64,000 nt of DNA. Source: Caballeronia sp. dw_276 (GTDB lineage: Bacteria > Pseudomonadota > Gammaproteobacteria > Burkholderiales > Burkholderiaceae). Of the stretch, positions 57,327-64,000 are shown in pieces. How positions within the stretch are numbered: position 1 is the stretch's first letter; each line of letters starts with the position of its first letter. The DNA lies in contig NZ_JAAVUV010000003.1 of assembly GCF_018449635.1 (NCBI RefSeq), positions 310,001 through 374,000 on the forward strand. The letters run 5' to 3'. A program made the position numbers and the translations under genes. A model generated the notes under the pieces. The model saw only the letters and a list, made by a program, of their open reading frames with translations. It was not told the DNA's origin and ran no database searches.

Positions 57327-57830
57327 ATGGCTGATTTTCGTATCTGGTCCGATGAGTTCGCGGCCAACGGATATTTATCGAAGACGCACGAGTTCGATCA
57401 GGAGGCATTCGGCGTGGATGGCGAGAACATCTCGCCCGCGCTACAGTGGGAGGGCGTGCCGCCCGAAGCCGAGAGCCTCGCGCTGACCATCTACGACCCC
57501 GACGCGCCTACAGGCAGCGGTTTCTGGCATTGGGTCGTGGTGAACATTCCGTCCGGCACGCACTCGCTGCCGCAAAACGCCGGCAAGGCCGACGGCAGCC
57601 TGTTGCCGGCCGGCGCGCTGCAACTGCGCAATGATTACGGCACGGTGGGTTTTGGCGGCACGGCGCCGCCGCGTGGCGACAAGGCGCACAGGTACATCTT
57701 CCGGATTCATGCGCTGAAAGCCGCCCACCTGCCCGTCGATACCTCCACGACCAACGCCGTCGCGCGTTTCATGACGCATTTGAACGAGATCGATTCGGCG
57801 ACCTATACCGGGCTTTACGAATTGAAATAG
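57327..57830 (+). CDS. YbhB/YbcL-family (PEBP) protein
   Basis: 167 residues with a perfect AGGAGG ahead. Phosphatidylethanolamine-binding-protein fold: DGENISPALQWEGVPPEAES, LTIYDPDAPTGSGFWHWVVV, PPRGDKAHRYIFRIHALKAA. No signal peptide, so cytosolic as in E. coli YbhB. Ligand unknown. A GC-rich hairpin follows the stop. Confidence 0.92.
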   Translation: MADFRIWSDEFAANGYLSKTHEFDQEAFGVDGENISPALQWEGVPPEAESLALTIYDPDAPTGSGFWHWVVVNIPSGTHSLPQNAGKADGSLLPAGALQLRNDYGTVGFGGTAPPRGDKAHRYIFRIHALKAAHLPVDTSTTNAVARFMTHLNEIDSATYTGLYELK

Positions 57831-57842
57831 GTCTGCCTGACC

Positions 57843-57862
57843 GGCGGCCGCTCGTGGCCGCC
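57843..57862 (+). terminator. Hairpin after the PEBP gene, possible terminator
   Basis: 7-bp stem GGCGGCC / GGCCGCC with a 6-base loop, 12 bp past the stop, but no T tract. Confidence 0.45.
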
Positions 57863-57929
57863 GCAATAAAGTAACCCGCTTGAAAGGCGCGAGCCTTAAA
57901 CTTCGCGGCTCCCCTCTTCTTCCAAATCG

Positions 57930-59297
57930 ATGGACGCTGAACAAGGCCTTCCGTATCCCCAGCGTTATTGGGCCATCCTGGTCGTCGCGCTCGGCATTAC
58001 GCTCGCAGTGCTCGACGGCGCAATAGCGAACGTCGCGCTTCCCACCATCGCACGCAATCTCAATGCGAGTCCCGCCGACTCCATCTGGGTCGTCAACGCG
58101 TATCAGCTCGCGATCACCGTTTCATTGTTGCCACTGGCGTCGCTTGGCGACCGGATCGGCTACCGGCGCGTGTACATGGGCGGTCTGGCGCTGTTCACGC
58201 TGGCATCGTTTGGATGCGCACTGTCAGGGTCGCTGACGTCGCTGGCGGTCGCGCGCGTGATTCAGGGCTTCGGCGCAGCGGGCATCATGAGCGTCAACAC
58301 GGCGCTGGTGCGCATGATCTACCCGCCCGAGCATCTGGGCCGCGGGGTCAGCATCAACGCGTCGGTGGTGGCGGTATCGGCGGTGATCGGACCGACGGTT
58401 GCGTCCGGCGTGCTCGCCATTGCGCCATGGCCGTGGCTGTTCGCGATCAACGTGCCGATTGGCGTCGCGGCGCTCGCTGTCGGCTGGAAAGCGCTGCCGC
58501 GCACGCCGGGGCATCGCCGGCCGTACGACTACATCAGCGCATTGATGAACGCCGCGGTGTTCGGCCTCGCGATTACCGCGGTCGATGGACTCGGCCACGG
58601 CGAACATCGTCCGTATGTGATTGCGGAGTTCCTGGTGGCGGGCGTGATCGGCTACTTCTTCGTGCGCCGGCAACTGACGCAGACGGCGCCGCTTTTGCCC
58701 GTTGATCTGCTGCGGATTCCCGTTTTCGCGTTGTCGATTGCGACGTCGTTTTGCTCGTTCACTGCGCAAATGCTGACGTTCGTTTCGCTGCCCTTCCTGT
58801 TGCAGAACACGCTCGGCATGACGCAAGTCGAGACCGGCTTCCTGATGACACCGTGGCCTATGGTGATCGTGTTCATCGCGCCGGTCGCGGGCATGCTTTC
58901 GGACCGGTATTCGGCCGGCGTGCTGGGCGGTATCGGCCTTGCGCTCCTGAGCGCCGGGTTGCTGTTGCTCGCAACCACGGGCGCGCATCCAGCGCCGTTC
59001 GATATCGCGTGGCGCATGGCGCTTTGCGGTCTTGGCTTTGGCCTGTTCCAGTCGCCCAACAACCGGCAAATGTTGTCGTCCGCGCCGCGCAACCGCAGCG
59101 GCGGCGCAAGCGGCATGCTCGGCACTGCGCGGCTCTCAGGCCAGACGCTGGGCGCGGCGCTCGTTGCACTCATCTTTGGTATTGCACCGCAGCACGGCGC
59201 GACCATCACGCTGGTTGTCGCGGCCTGTTTTGCGGCAGCGGCGGCACTCGTCAGTTTGTTGCGCATCTCGCGCAGCAAGACGGCCGCAGCGGCCTAA
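57930..59297 (+). CDS. MFS drug/solute exporter (DHA2-like)
   Basis: 455 residues, about 14 membrane helices. Motif A LASLGDRIGYRRVYMGG after helix 2, motif C region AIAPWPWLFAINVPIGVAAL, and an early acidic residue in AVLDGAIANVALPTIARNLN. These are signatures of EmrB/QacA (DHA2) exporters, so drug or metabolite efflux driven by protons is likely; no membrane-fusion partner is adjacent. The 59324 promoter lies just after the stop and drives the next unit. Confidence 0.9.
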   Translation: MDAEQGLPYPQRYWAILVVALGITLAVLDGAIANVALPTIARNLNASPADSIWVVNAYQLAITVSLLPLASLGDRIGYRRVYMGGLALFTLASFGCALSGSLTSLAVARVIQGFGAAGIMSVNTALVRMIYPPEHLGRGVSINASVVAVSAVIGPTVASGVLAIAPWPWLFAINVPIGVAALAVGWKALPRTPGHRRPYDYISALMNAAVFGLAITAVDGLGHGEHRPYVIAEFLVAGVIGYFFVRRQLTQTAPLLPVDLLRIPVFALSIATSFCSFTAQMLTFVSLPFLLQNTLGMTQVETGFLMTPWPMVIVFIAPVAGMLSDRYSAGVLGGIGLALLSAGLLLLATTGAHPAPFDIAWRMALCGLGFGLFQSPNNRQMLSSAPRNRSGGASGMLGTARLSGQTLGAALVALIFGIAPQHGATITLVVAACFAAAAALVSLLRISRSKTAAAA

Positions 59298-59323
59298 GTA
59301 CCGCCCTTTCCCTTCAAATCTCT

Positions 59324-59339
59324 GGGCACACCCTTTGCT
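59324..59339 (+). promoter_or_regulatory. Sigma-54 (-24/-12) promoter upstream of the DUF4142 operon
   Basis: GGGCACA-CCCT-TTGCT; 10 of 12 defined consensus positions match, GG (59325-59326) and GC (59337-59338) are 10 bases apart as required. Predicted transcript start near 59350, 50-60 bases before the DUF4142 start. Confidence 0.7.
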
Positions 59340-59409
59340 GCGTTCATGAACGCCAGTCCTCTCATGGGGACCGGCTTCTGATTGCGCGAAGGGGGTTATG
59401 GAGATTCGA

Positions 59410-60006
59410 ATGACAAGATTCGCACGATCCGGATTTGCCATTGGGCTCGCGCTGAGCGCGCTGTACGCGCCCTCGGCCGCGTACGCCCAAAACGGGAACG
59501 CAGTGGCGCCCGCGCGTCGCGGTTCAGATAGTCAGGCGGCCGCATCGGCGAGTTCGGCGCACGACACGTTATCGACTATCGACCAGCAGTTTGTGCAGGA
59601 CGCGGGGACTGCTGGCGCGACTGAGATTGCCGCAAGCAAACTGGCGTTATCGAATTCGTCCGATGCACACGTCAAGAGCTTTGCTCAGCGAATGCTCGCA
59701 GATCACACGCGGCTCGCGCGCAACCTCGATGTCGCTGCCAAGCAGCGTGGAATTACGGCGGCGCCGAGCGCGGATGCATCGGTAACGGGAAGCCTTGAAA
59801 CGCTGCACGGCGACGCTTTCGATAAAGCCTACATCCTGCAAGTTGCACTAGCCGGCCATCAGAAGGCGATCACTGTCTTCAGCACGGAAAGCATGAAGGG
59901 CAACGACGCGTTGCTCAAGAACACCGCAGCCAGAGCGCTGCCGATCATCAAACATCATTACGCCATGGCGCAGCAACTGGCCAAGGCGAAAGGCATCGCA
60001 TCATGA
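59410..60006 (+). CDS. DUF4142 periplasmic protein
   Basis: 198 residues from the ATG at 59410 (GGAG seven bases ahead; 59398 is an alternative). Signal peptide ends near AAYAQ. The mature protein is a four-helix ferritin-like bundle: VQDAGTAGATEIAASKLALS, AHVKSFAQRMLADHTRLARN, AFDKAYILQVALAGHQKAIT, LPIIKHHYAMAQQLAKAKG. DUF4142 proteins are often stress-induced and envelope-located. First gene of a unit under a sigma-54-like promoter; the DUF1488 gene overlaps or closely follows. Confidence 0.88.
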   Translation: MTRFARSGFAIGLALSALYAPSAAYAQNGNAVAPARRGSDSQAAASASSAHDTLSTIDQQFVQDAGTAGATEIAASKLALSNSSDAHVKSFAQRMLADHTRLARNLDVAAKQRGITAAPSADASVTGSLETLHGDAFDKAYILQVALAGHQKAITVFSTESMKGNDALLKNTAARALPIIKHHYAMAQQLAKAKGIAS

Positions 60007-60080
60007 CCGCCTCTCCGGGCACGATGGTCACGCAGACTACGCGCGATCAGCTTCCCCGGCCGGCCTATGAGGATTCGACC

Positions 60081-60368
60081 ATGCATATCCAGTTTGCCGA
60101 CAGTTCCCCCGTCTACGACGGCGACGATTTCGCGCTGCATTTCACGGCGCTCGTCGATTCCGATCCCGTGGTTTGCTCCATTTCGGCCGAGGCACTCGAA
60201 GATCATTTCGGCGCGGCGTCTGCACGAGAAGAAGACCTCTTGAACGCGTTCGAGCAGGGCCGCGCACGGATTCGCTCGGTGTGCGCTGAAGCACTCGATC
60301 GCAATGGTGGTGACAGCGTCGTACTGCGCAGTGGCCTGTTTCGCGTCGCGGGCATGGAACCCGACTGA
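60081..60368 (+). CDS. DUF1488 family protein
   Basis: 95 residues from the ATG at 60081, chosen because the family starts at MHIQF and GAGG is eight bases ahead; the frame also opens at 60003 with a 4-bp overlap with the DUF4142 gene. Text: SSPVYDGDDFALHFTALVDS, VVCSISAEALEDHFGAASAR, ARIRSVCAEALDRNGGDSVV. Small soluble protein of unknown function. Likely co-transcribed with DUF4142. Confidence 0.85.
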   Translation: MHIQFADSSPVYDGDDFALHFTALVDSDPVVCSISAEALEDHFGAASAREEDLLNAFEQGRARIRSVCAEALDRNGGDSVVLRSGLFRVAGMEPD

Positions 60369-60434
60369 AGGTGTGCATCGCGCGTATATGCGCTGGTCCG
60401 ATTTGATCTGATTCAACGTTCTCTGGAGGTCCCT

Positions 60435-61040
60435 ATGTCCTTGATCATCGCTGGACGGTTTCAGACGTTTCCAAAAGCCGAAGAAGCGGCACAACGTCTT
60501 TTTGCACGCGGTTTTGTAGAGGAAGACGTCACGCTCTTTTACGTCTCTCCGAGCGGCCAGCACTCGCGCCTGAATACCGGCGGAGACCACAATGCGAACG
60601 CCGGCGCAAAAGACTCGTCGAAAGGCGCGGGTAAAGGCGTCACGATCGGAGCGGTGCTCGGCGCAATTATCGGCGCAGCTATTTTTCTGGTTTTCAAGGC
60701 GCCGTGGCTGGCCGCGGCGGTTGCAGCGGGTGTAGGTGCTTATGTTGGATCTCTGGCAGGCGCGATGTCGCATTCGAAGTCGGGAAAACGCGCGCCGCAA
60801 GACGAAACCAGTTCCGACAACCATGGCTCGGCCAATGCAATCGATGCGCGCCAGTCCGGTGTGCTTGTAGCTGTACATTGCTCGCCGGAACAGCAGACCG
60901 AAGCCGCGACAATTCTGCGCGATGCCGGCGGCATGGAAGTAGAACGCGCCTCGGGACAATGGAGGAACGGACGCTGGGCGGATTTTGATCCGGTGATACC
61001 GCCGGAACCCGTGCAGGAATTTGCAGAACCGCGTGCTTAG
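60435..61040 (+). CDS. Glycine-zipper membrane protein, general-stress type
   Basis: 201 residues, GGAGG before the ATG. N-terminal soluble part LIIAGRFQTFPKAEEAAQRL, FARGFVEEDVTLFYVSP, followed by a small Gly/Ala membrane hairpin (GVTIGAVLGAIIGAAIFLVF, WLAAAVAAGVGAYVGSLAGA) and an acidic tail with LVAVHCSPEQQTEAATILRD. The two-part alpha-beta ends around a glycine zipper resemble stress proteins of the hypothetical YflT/DUF1269 type. Function unknown; 66 bp behind DUF1488. Confidence 0.75.
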   Translation: MSLIIAGRFQTFPKAEEAAQRLFARGFVEEDVTLFYVSPSGQHSRLNTGGDHNANAGAKDSSKGAGKGVTIGAVLGAIIGAAIFLVFKAPWLAAAVAAGVGAYVGSLAGAMSHSKSGKRAPQDETSSDNHGSANAIDARQSGVLVAVHCSPEQQTEAATILRDAGGMEVERASGQWRNGRWADFDPVIPPEPVQEFAEPRA

Positions 61041-61042
61041 TC

Positions 61043-61058
61043 AGGCACGCCCGTTGCG
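61043..61058 (+). promoter_or_regulatory. Sigma-54 (-24/-12) promoter upstream of the DUF2383 gene
   Basis: AGGCACG-CCCG-TTGCG; 10 of 12 consensus positions, GG (61044-61045) and GC (61056-61057) exactly 10 apart. It begins 2 bases after the preceding stop. Predicted transcript start near 61069, 85 bases before the gene. Confidence 0.68.
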
Positions 61059-61153
61059 ACTGTAGAAAGACCACGGTCCGAAGGGAATTTCGCAGGACTT
61101 CTCTTGCGATAACCCGGCCGCGGGCCATCTTCGATAACTCACAGGAGGTTCTT

Positions 61154-61609
61154 ATGAGCACGAACATCGTCTCGGTACTCAACGATCTGATTGAAACGTC
61201 GAAGGACGGCGAAAAGGGCTTCAGGAAGGCTGCAGAAGATACAAAGGATGCATCGCTCAAGCAACTGTTTGCAGGCCGCGCAGACGACTGCGCACGCGGC
61301 GCGAGCGAACTGCAAGGTGTAGTTCAGGGTCTTGGCGGCAAGCCGGAGACAGGCGGCACCGTTGGCGGCGCATTGCACCGCGGCTGGGTGGACGTAAAGG
61401 CGGCAGTGAGCCATCGCACGGACCACGCGATCCTGGAAGAATGCGAACGCGGCGAAGATGTCGCGAAGAAGAATTATCGCGAGGCGCTGGACAAGGAACT
61501 TCCCGCTGATGTCCGCGCGGTTGTCGAGCGTCAGTATCAGGGCGTGATCCAGAATCACGATCGTATTCGCGATCTGCGCAACCAGTACGCTGCGGCTGCG
61601 AAGTCGTAA
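61154..61609 (+). CDS. PA2169/DUF2383-type four-helix-bundle protein
   Basis: 151 residues, perfect AGGAGG. Ferritin-like helical bundle: VSVLNDLIETSKDGEKGFRK, DTKDASLKQLFAGRADDCAR, GASELQGVVQGLGGKPETGG, VSHRTDHAILEECERGEDVA. No signal. Family members are stress-related and of unknown biochemistry; the Glu and His in the helices could bind metal. Transcribed from its own sigma-54-like promoter. Confidence 0.87.
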   Translation: MSTNIVSVLNDLIETSKDGEKGFRKAAEDTKDASLKQLFAGRADDCARGASELQGVVQGLGGKPETGGTVGGALHRGWVDVKAAVSHRTDHAILEECERGEDVAKKNYREALDKELPADVRAVVERQYQGVIQNHDRIRDLRNQYAAAAKS

Positions 61610-61635
61610 ATCAGCTACATAGTAATGCATGGCGA

Positions 61636-61670
61636 AAGCCGCCGCGCTTCAGGGCGCGGCGGCTTTTTTT
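61636..61670 (+). terminator. Rho-independent terminator of the DUF2383 gene
   Basis: 12-bp stem AAGCCGCCGCGC / GCGCGGCGGCTT (61636-61647 with 61654-61665), 6-base loop, then T tract. Confidence 0.95.
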
Positions 61671-61691
61671 GTGACTTGGCGGGATCGGGGA

Positions 61692-62036
61692 ATGGCAGCG
61701 CAAGATCCGGAGCGTCCGCAGGACGCACGCATGACACTGTGTTCTCGCTTAACAATGCAGAACAATCAAAAGGACAATGCGCGACTGCGCGGCGCCATCG
61801 ATATCTTCGAGTTGCGAGTGTTGCGTGTGCACGTGCGTCCGGACCTGCTGATGGATGGAAACCCCAACCGTATCGATCCAGACAAATGGAACCCGTTGAT
61901 CATGAGTTTCCAGAGGTTCTACGGCCTGGCAGCGGGACAAGTGCATGGATCGCGGCTCGCGGATATTCCCGAGTCGGCGTACCGCAGTCCGGATATCGAT
62001 CGCGCCCGGACCGGCGAAGAACTCGCCCGCGCATAG
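61692..62036 (+). pseudogene. Probable remnant of a flavin-reductase-like gene (C-terminal part only)
   Basis: Open frame of about 114 codons. From residue 37 it reads DIFELRVLRVHVRPDLLMDG, NPNRIDPDKWNPLIMSFQRF, then GSRLADIPESAYRSPDIDRA. This recalls the C-terminal end of FMN-binding flavin-reductase-like proteins, where the core domain comes first. That core is absent; the preceding residues are unrelated. Its 5' end lies directly behind a terminator. I am unsure of the family; it could also be a short intact gene. Confidence 0.4.
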
Positions 62037-62038
62037 AA

Positions 62039-62068
62039 AAAGCCGGGTTCGACTTTTAACCCGGCTTT
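62039..62068. terminator. Bidirectional hairpin terminator
   Basis: 11-bp stem AAAGCCGGGTT / AACCCGGCTTT with an 8-base loop, between the reductase remnant (+) and the Gly-rich protein gene (-). Confidence 0.82.
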
Positions 62069-62099
62069 AAGTGTGCTGCGAGGTACACCGCGAATGACG

Positions 62100-62399
62100 T
62101 TAGTGCGGCGCGCCTTTGTCGTTCGTGCCCAAAGCCGATGCTGCAGCTGCCGCCGACGCGCCATGCAGCCGGGACTTCTTGTCCATTTGATGCAGCGTCG
62201 TGCCGCCCGATCCCTTCTTGTGCATGGCCATTGGAGCCGACGCCGACATTTCCGGGTCGCCCGTCGCTGAATTCGGGCCGCCCGAATTCCCGCCACCACC
62301 GCCTGCTGCACCACCGCCTGACTGAGCCATCGCGGGTCCGGCAAAAGCCAGCGCAAGCGCGCCGAGCAAGGCAAATTTTTGGGTGTTCTTCATGTTCAT
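62100..62399 (-). CDS. Secreted Gly/Ser-rich small protein
   Basis: 99 residues from the ATG at 62399 (AAGGA seven bases ahead; 62393 also possible). Signal peptide ends FAGPAMA|QS. The mature part has an extended Gly tract (GGGAAGGGGGNSGGPNS), then acid/Met residues GDPEMSASAPMAMHKKGSGG and a Lys/Ala end. Low complexity, exported; no family recognised. It follows the BON gene on the minus strand behind a hairpin. Confidence 0.72.
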   Translation of the reverse strand: MNMKNTQKFALLGALALAFAGPAMAQSGGGAAGGGGGNSGGPNSATGDPEMSASAPMAMHKKGSGGTTLHQMDKKSRLHGASAAAAASALGTNDKGAPH

Positions 62400-62509
62400 C
62401 TCCAATTCCTTGTAAGCCGGACGTCTCGTGAAAGCCGAGCGCCCGGACGTTTGATTGACTTCTTCGTACTTCTGATCAATTGTGCCCAGCGCCTGCATTT
62501 TTCGATAAA

Positions 62510-62548
62510 GCAAGAAAAGATGCGGACGGCTCTCAGCCCATCCGCATC
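62510..62548 (-). terminator. Rho-independent terminator of the BON gene
   Basis: Minus strand: 8-bp stem GATGCGGA / TCCGCATC (62519-62526 with 62541-62548), 14-base loop, then TTTTCTTGC. It lies 13 bp past the BON stop. Confidence 0.8.
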
Positions 62549-62560
62549 GATTGGTCAATC

Positions 62561-62893
62561 TTATTGAACAACCTTCAAGTGATTCTTGACCGAGTCAACG
62601 CCATCTACCTTCGCTACCACTTCTTCAGCGCCGCTCTTGTCATCGGCGGTCGGCACCGTGCCCGTCAGCGATACAACGCCGGCACGCGTCTTCACATGGA
62701 TATGCGTGGACTTGACGTTCTTCGCGCCCAGCAACTCGGCCTTGACCTTCGTCGTGATTGCAGAGTCATCGACCTTGGTGCCGATCGACGTGGAAGCACC
62801 TGTTGCATGCGTAGCGGTTTGTGCATTGACGTTCAGCGCAAACACGACACAAGCGATACCACCGGCTGCCTTCAGGAATTGGGTCGACTTCAT
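62561..62893 (-). CDS. BON-domain periplasmic protein
   Basis: 110 residues from the ATG at 62893 (AAGGAG seven bases ahead; the longer frame is unsupported). Signal peptide ends LNVNA|QT. One BON domain: DDSAITTKVKAELLGAKNVK, THIHVKTRAGVVSLTGTVPT, EEVVAKVDGVDSVKNHLKVV. BON proteins bind phospholipid surfaces in osmotic or envelope stress (OsmY relatives). A sigma-54-like site lies 150 bp upstream. Confidence 0.9.
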   Translation of the reverse strand: MKSTQFLKAAGGIACVVFALNVNAQTATHATGASTSIGTKVDDSAITTKVKAELLGAKNVKSTHIHVKTRAGVVSLTGTVPTADDKSGAEEVVAKVDGVDSVKNHLKVVQ

Positions 62894-63046
62894 AGAAATT
62901 CTCCTTCTTATCGAATTAAGAGGACCGCGGAGTCCGCTGTCCTGATTGATCGCAGGCCGCCTCGCACGGCCGCAGCTTCTTGCTGCACTAACCTGCTCGT
63001 TCATACCGGGCGTGCCAAAAGCATTTCCGGTAGCAAGGCAGCTATC

Positions 63047-63062
63047 GCAAGTAGTGTGCCGG
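63047..63062 (-). promoter_or_regulatory. Sigma-54-like promoter driving the BON gene
   Basis: Minus strand CGGCACA-CTAC-TTGCG; 9 of 12 consensus positions, GG-N10-GC spacing exact. Predicted start near 63036, giving a leader of about 143 bases. Confidence 0.5.
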
Positions 63063-63068
63063 GACGCT

Positions 63069-63083
63069 GCCGACGGTCGGCAA
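63069..63083. promoter_or_regulatory. Palindrome TGCCGAC-G-GTCGGCA, possible operator
   Basis: Perfect 7-bp inverted repeat around one base, located 7 bases upstream of the -24 end of the BON-gene promoter. It could bind a dimeric regulator; identity unknown. Confidence 0.4.
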
Positions 63084-63325
63084 ATTCGACCTTGGCAAAG
63101 CTGTGGAAACCTTATGTGACAAAGCGTGCCACGTGGTCTAAACATGTGATGTTTGAAGTTGAAAAGCCGCGCATTCCCAATCTTCAGGACCGCCGCGCTT
63201 TGCCGATGCACGTGTAAAAAGTGCGCGAATAAGAACGCGAACCAGGTTGCGGCGCCAAAAGTCGCGAAGAGAAAAGTCTATTAAATCGTGCACTCACATA
63301 CGCTGCGTGCAGATGGTGACTCGCT

Positions 63326-63341
63326 TGGCACGAGTGTTGCT
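63326..63341 (+). promoter_or_regulatory. Consensus sigma-54 promoter upstream of rpoN
   Basis: TGGCACG-AGTG-TTGCT, preceded by T and with purine at the r position, so every defined base of YTGGCACGrNNNTTGCW is met. GG (63327-63328) and GC (63339-63340) are 10 bases apart. Predicted start near 63352; rpoN ATG at 63384. Confidence 0.82.
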
Positions 63342-63383
63342 TTTAAGGGACGCACGAAAGACCTAACATAGGAACAACACGCA

Positions 63384-64000
63384 ATGCCGCCTTCCCTCGA
63401 ACTACGTACCAAGCAAAGTCTCGCGCTCACGCCGCGCCTTCAGCAATCGGTTCGTCTGCTGCAGCTTTCGTCGCTCGAGTTCCAGCAGGAATTGCGCAAC
63501 GCGCTCGATACCAACCCCTTCCTCGAGTACGACGAGACGCAGGCAGAAGACAACGCACTTTCCACTGACAATGGCAGCTCGCTTAGCGACGCGCCGACGC
63601 TCGGTGAAGCCACCGCGCCCGTCGATACACCGATGACCGCCGAGAGCAGCAACGACGGTTCGGACAACGATTCGCAGTCGCACGAGGACTCCATGAGCGA
63701 GTTCTCGTCCGATCCGTTCGGCCGTACGTCGACGAGAAACAACGGCGACGGTGATGGCTCCGACCCTGCGGATTGGGTTCGTATCGAACCGTCCTTGCAT
63801 GAAACGCTTCACGATACGCTTCGCCTTTATCCGATCAACGACCGTGACCGTGCCGTAGCGCAACTCATCATCGAAGCACTCGATGACGACGGTTACCTGC
63901 GCCAGGACCTGCAGGAATTATCGGAACTGGTCGATATCGAGCCGGCGTTGTCGGAAGACGAATTGAACATTGCGCTGAAGCTCGTGCAATCGCTCGACAA
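63384..64000 (+). CDS. rpoN: RNA polymerase sigma-54 factor RpoN (5' part; runs off window)
   Basis: First 205 codons. Region I begins MPPSLELRTKQSLALTPRLQ and the Gln/Leu-rich RLLQLSSLEFQQELRNALDT that contacts activators and the -12 element. An acidic, Ser-rich region II (about 52-125: EAQAEDNALSTDN-like, DSQSHEDSMSEFSSDPFGRT) follows, then the start of the core-binding region (WVRIEPSLHETLHDTLRLYP). AGGAA sits nine bases before the ATG. The DNA-binding RpoN box is outside. Its promoter is itself of sigma-54 type. Confidence 0.95.
   Translation, partial: MPPSLELRTKQSLALTPRLQQSVRLLQLSSLEFQQELRNALDTNPFLEYDETQAEDNALSTDNGSSLSDAPTLGEATAPVDTPMTAESSNDGSDNDSQSHEDSMSEFSSDPFGRTSTRNNGDGDGSDPADWVRIEPSLHETLHDTLRLYPINDRDRAVAQLIIEALDDDGYLRQDLQELSELVDIEPALSEDELNIALKLVQSLD

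Larger units (their letters stand above)
62894..63383. other. Divergent promoter region of bon and rpoN
   Basis: 490 bp with no believable gene. It contains sigma-54-like sites on both strands (63047-63062 minus, 63326-63341 plus) and a perfect palindrome TGCCGAC-G-GTCGGCA at 63069-63083 just upstream of the minus-strand site, a possible operator. Confidence 0.65.

Noticed and set aside
63115..63140. A TGGCACG (-24-like) match on the minus strand with CTTT-GTCAC following
   Set aside because: The GC of the -12 element is absent and the GG-N10-GC rule fails, so it is not called a sigma-54 promoter.

Overview
This is a 64 kb stretch of a GC-rich betaproteobacterial chromosome, most likely Burkholderiaceae of the Paraburkholderia/Caballeronia/Burkholderia group. 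The pointers are an intracellular PHB depolymerase with the Ralstonia-type C-D-H triad, a solitary RnfB with a charged tail, a second FtsK-type translocase with a very long linker, DUF1841 next to nth, topoisomerase IV genes beside an ABC-F gene, and an RpoN of the MPPSLELRTKQ type. I see no phage, transposase, CRISPR array or rRNA operon. The gene content is mostly core, with a small-protein-rich patch around a tRNA-Arg gene.

Layout. 1-8.0 kb: 5' part of purT, a META-domain lipoprotein, an FtsK-like translocase, a CorA/ZntB transporter, a secreted beta-propeller lactonase and a DUF3096 miniprotein. 8.2-16.2 kb: GH15 glucoamylase-like enzyme, phaZ, a TetR regulator, rnfB-nth-DUF1841 and two small cytochromes c. 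16.5-24.7 kb: MoxR ATPase plus VWA protein, BenE-type transporter, transaldolase, a PhnB-like VOC protein, a FUSC membrane protein and a DUF3311/sodium-solute symporter pair. 24.9-29.4 kb: translationally coupled ubiC, deoxyinosine glycosylase and spermidine-synthase-like genes, a small protein with an internal duplication, and htpG. 29.5-33.9 kb: a MocR-type regulator divergent from a VOC, PLP aminotransferase and RidA cluster. 34.3-40.8 kb: a CACHE-GGDEF-EAL protein convergent with a 1341-residue autotransporter carrying six tandem repeats. 40.9-48.1 kb: CopD-like protein, parC, parE, uup. 48.3-54.3 kb: DUF4399, rubredoxin, methyltransferase, DUF4239, tRNA-Arg(CCU) and many small proteins, including a pair of tandem paralogues. 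54.3-59.3 kb: TetR regulator, secreted protein, tandem-PAS diguanylate cyclase, PEBP-family protein, MFS exporter. 59.4-64.0 kb: DUF4142, DUF1488, glycine-zipper, DUF2383-type, Gly-rich and BON-domain genes, then the 5' part of rpoN.

The most interesting feature is in the last 4.7 kb. The rpoN gene is preceded by a sequence that fits the sigma-54 -24/-12 consensus at every defined position. Three neighbouring stress/envelope transcription units (59.4, 61.15 and 62.9 kb) have intergenic or near-intergenic matches of the form GGCAC(A/G)-N4-TTGC with the obligatory GG-N10-GC spacing. This looks like a local, self-controlled RpoN regulon of envelope and stress proteins. The activator (enhancer-binding protein) is not in the window. 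A weaker match lies upstream of tal.

Long antisense frames opposite parE, parC, the symporter, GH15 and ftsK are GC-codon-bias shadows and were left out. All function calls come from reading the protein sequences; no database search was run.
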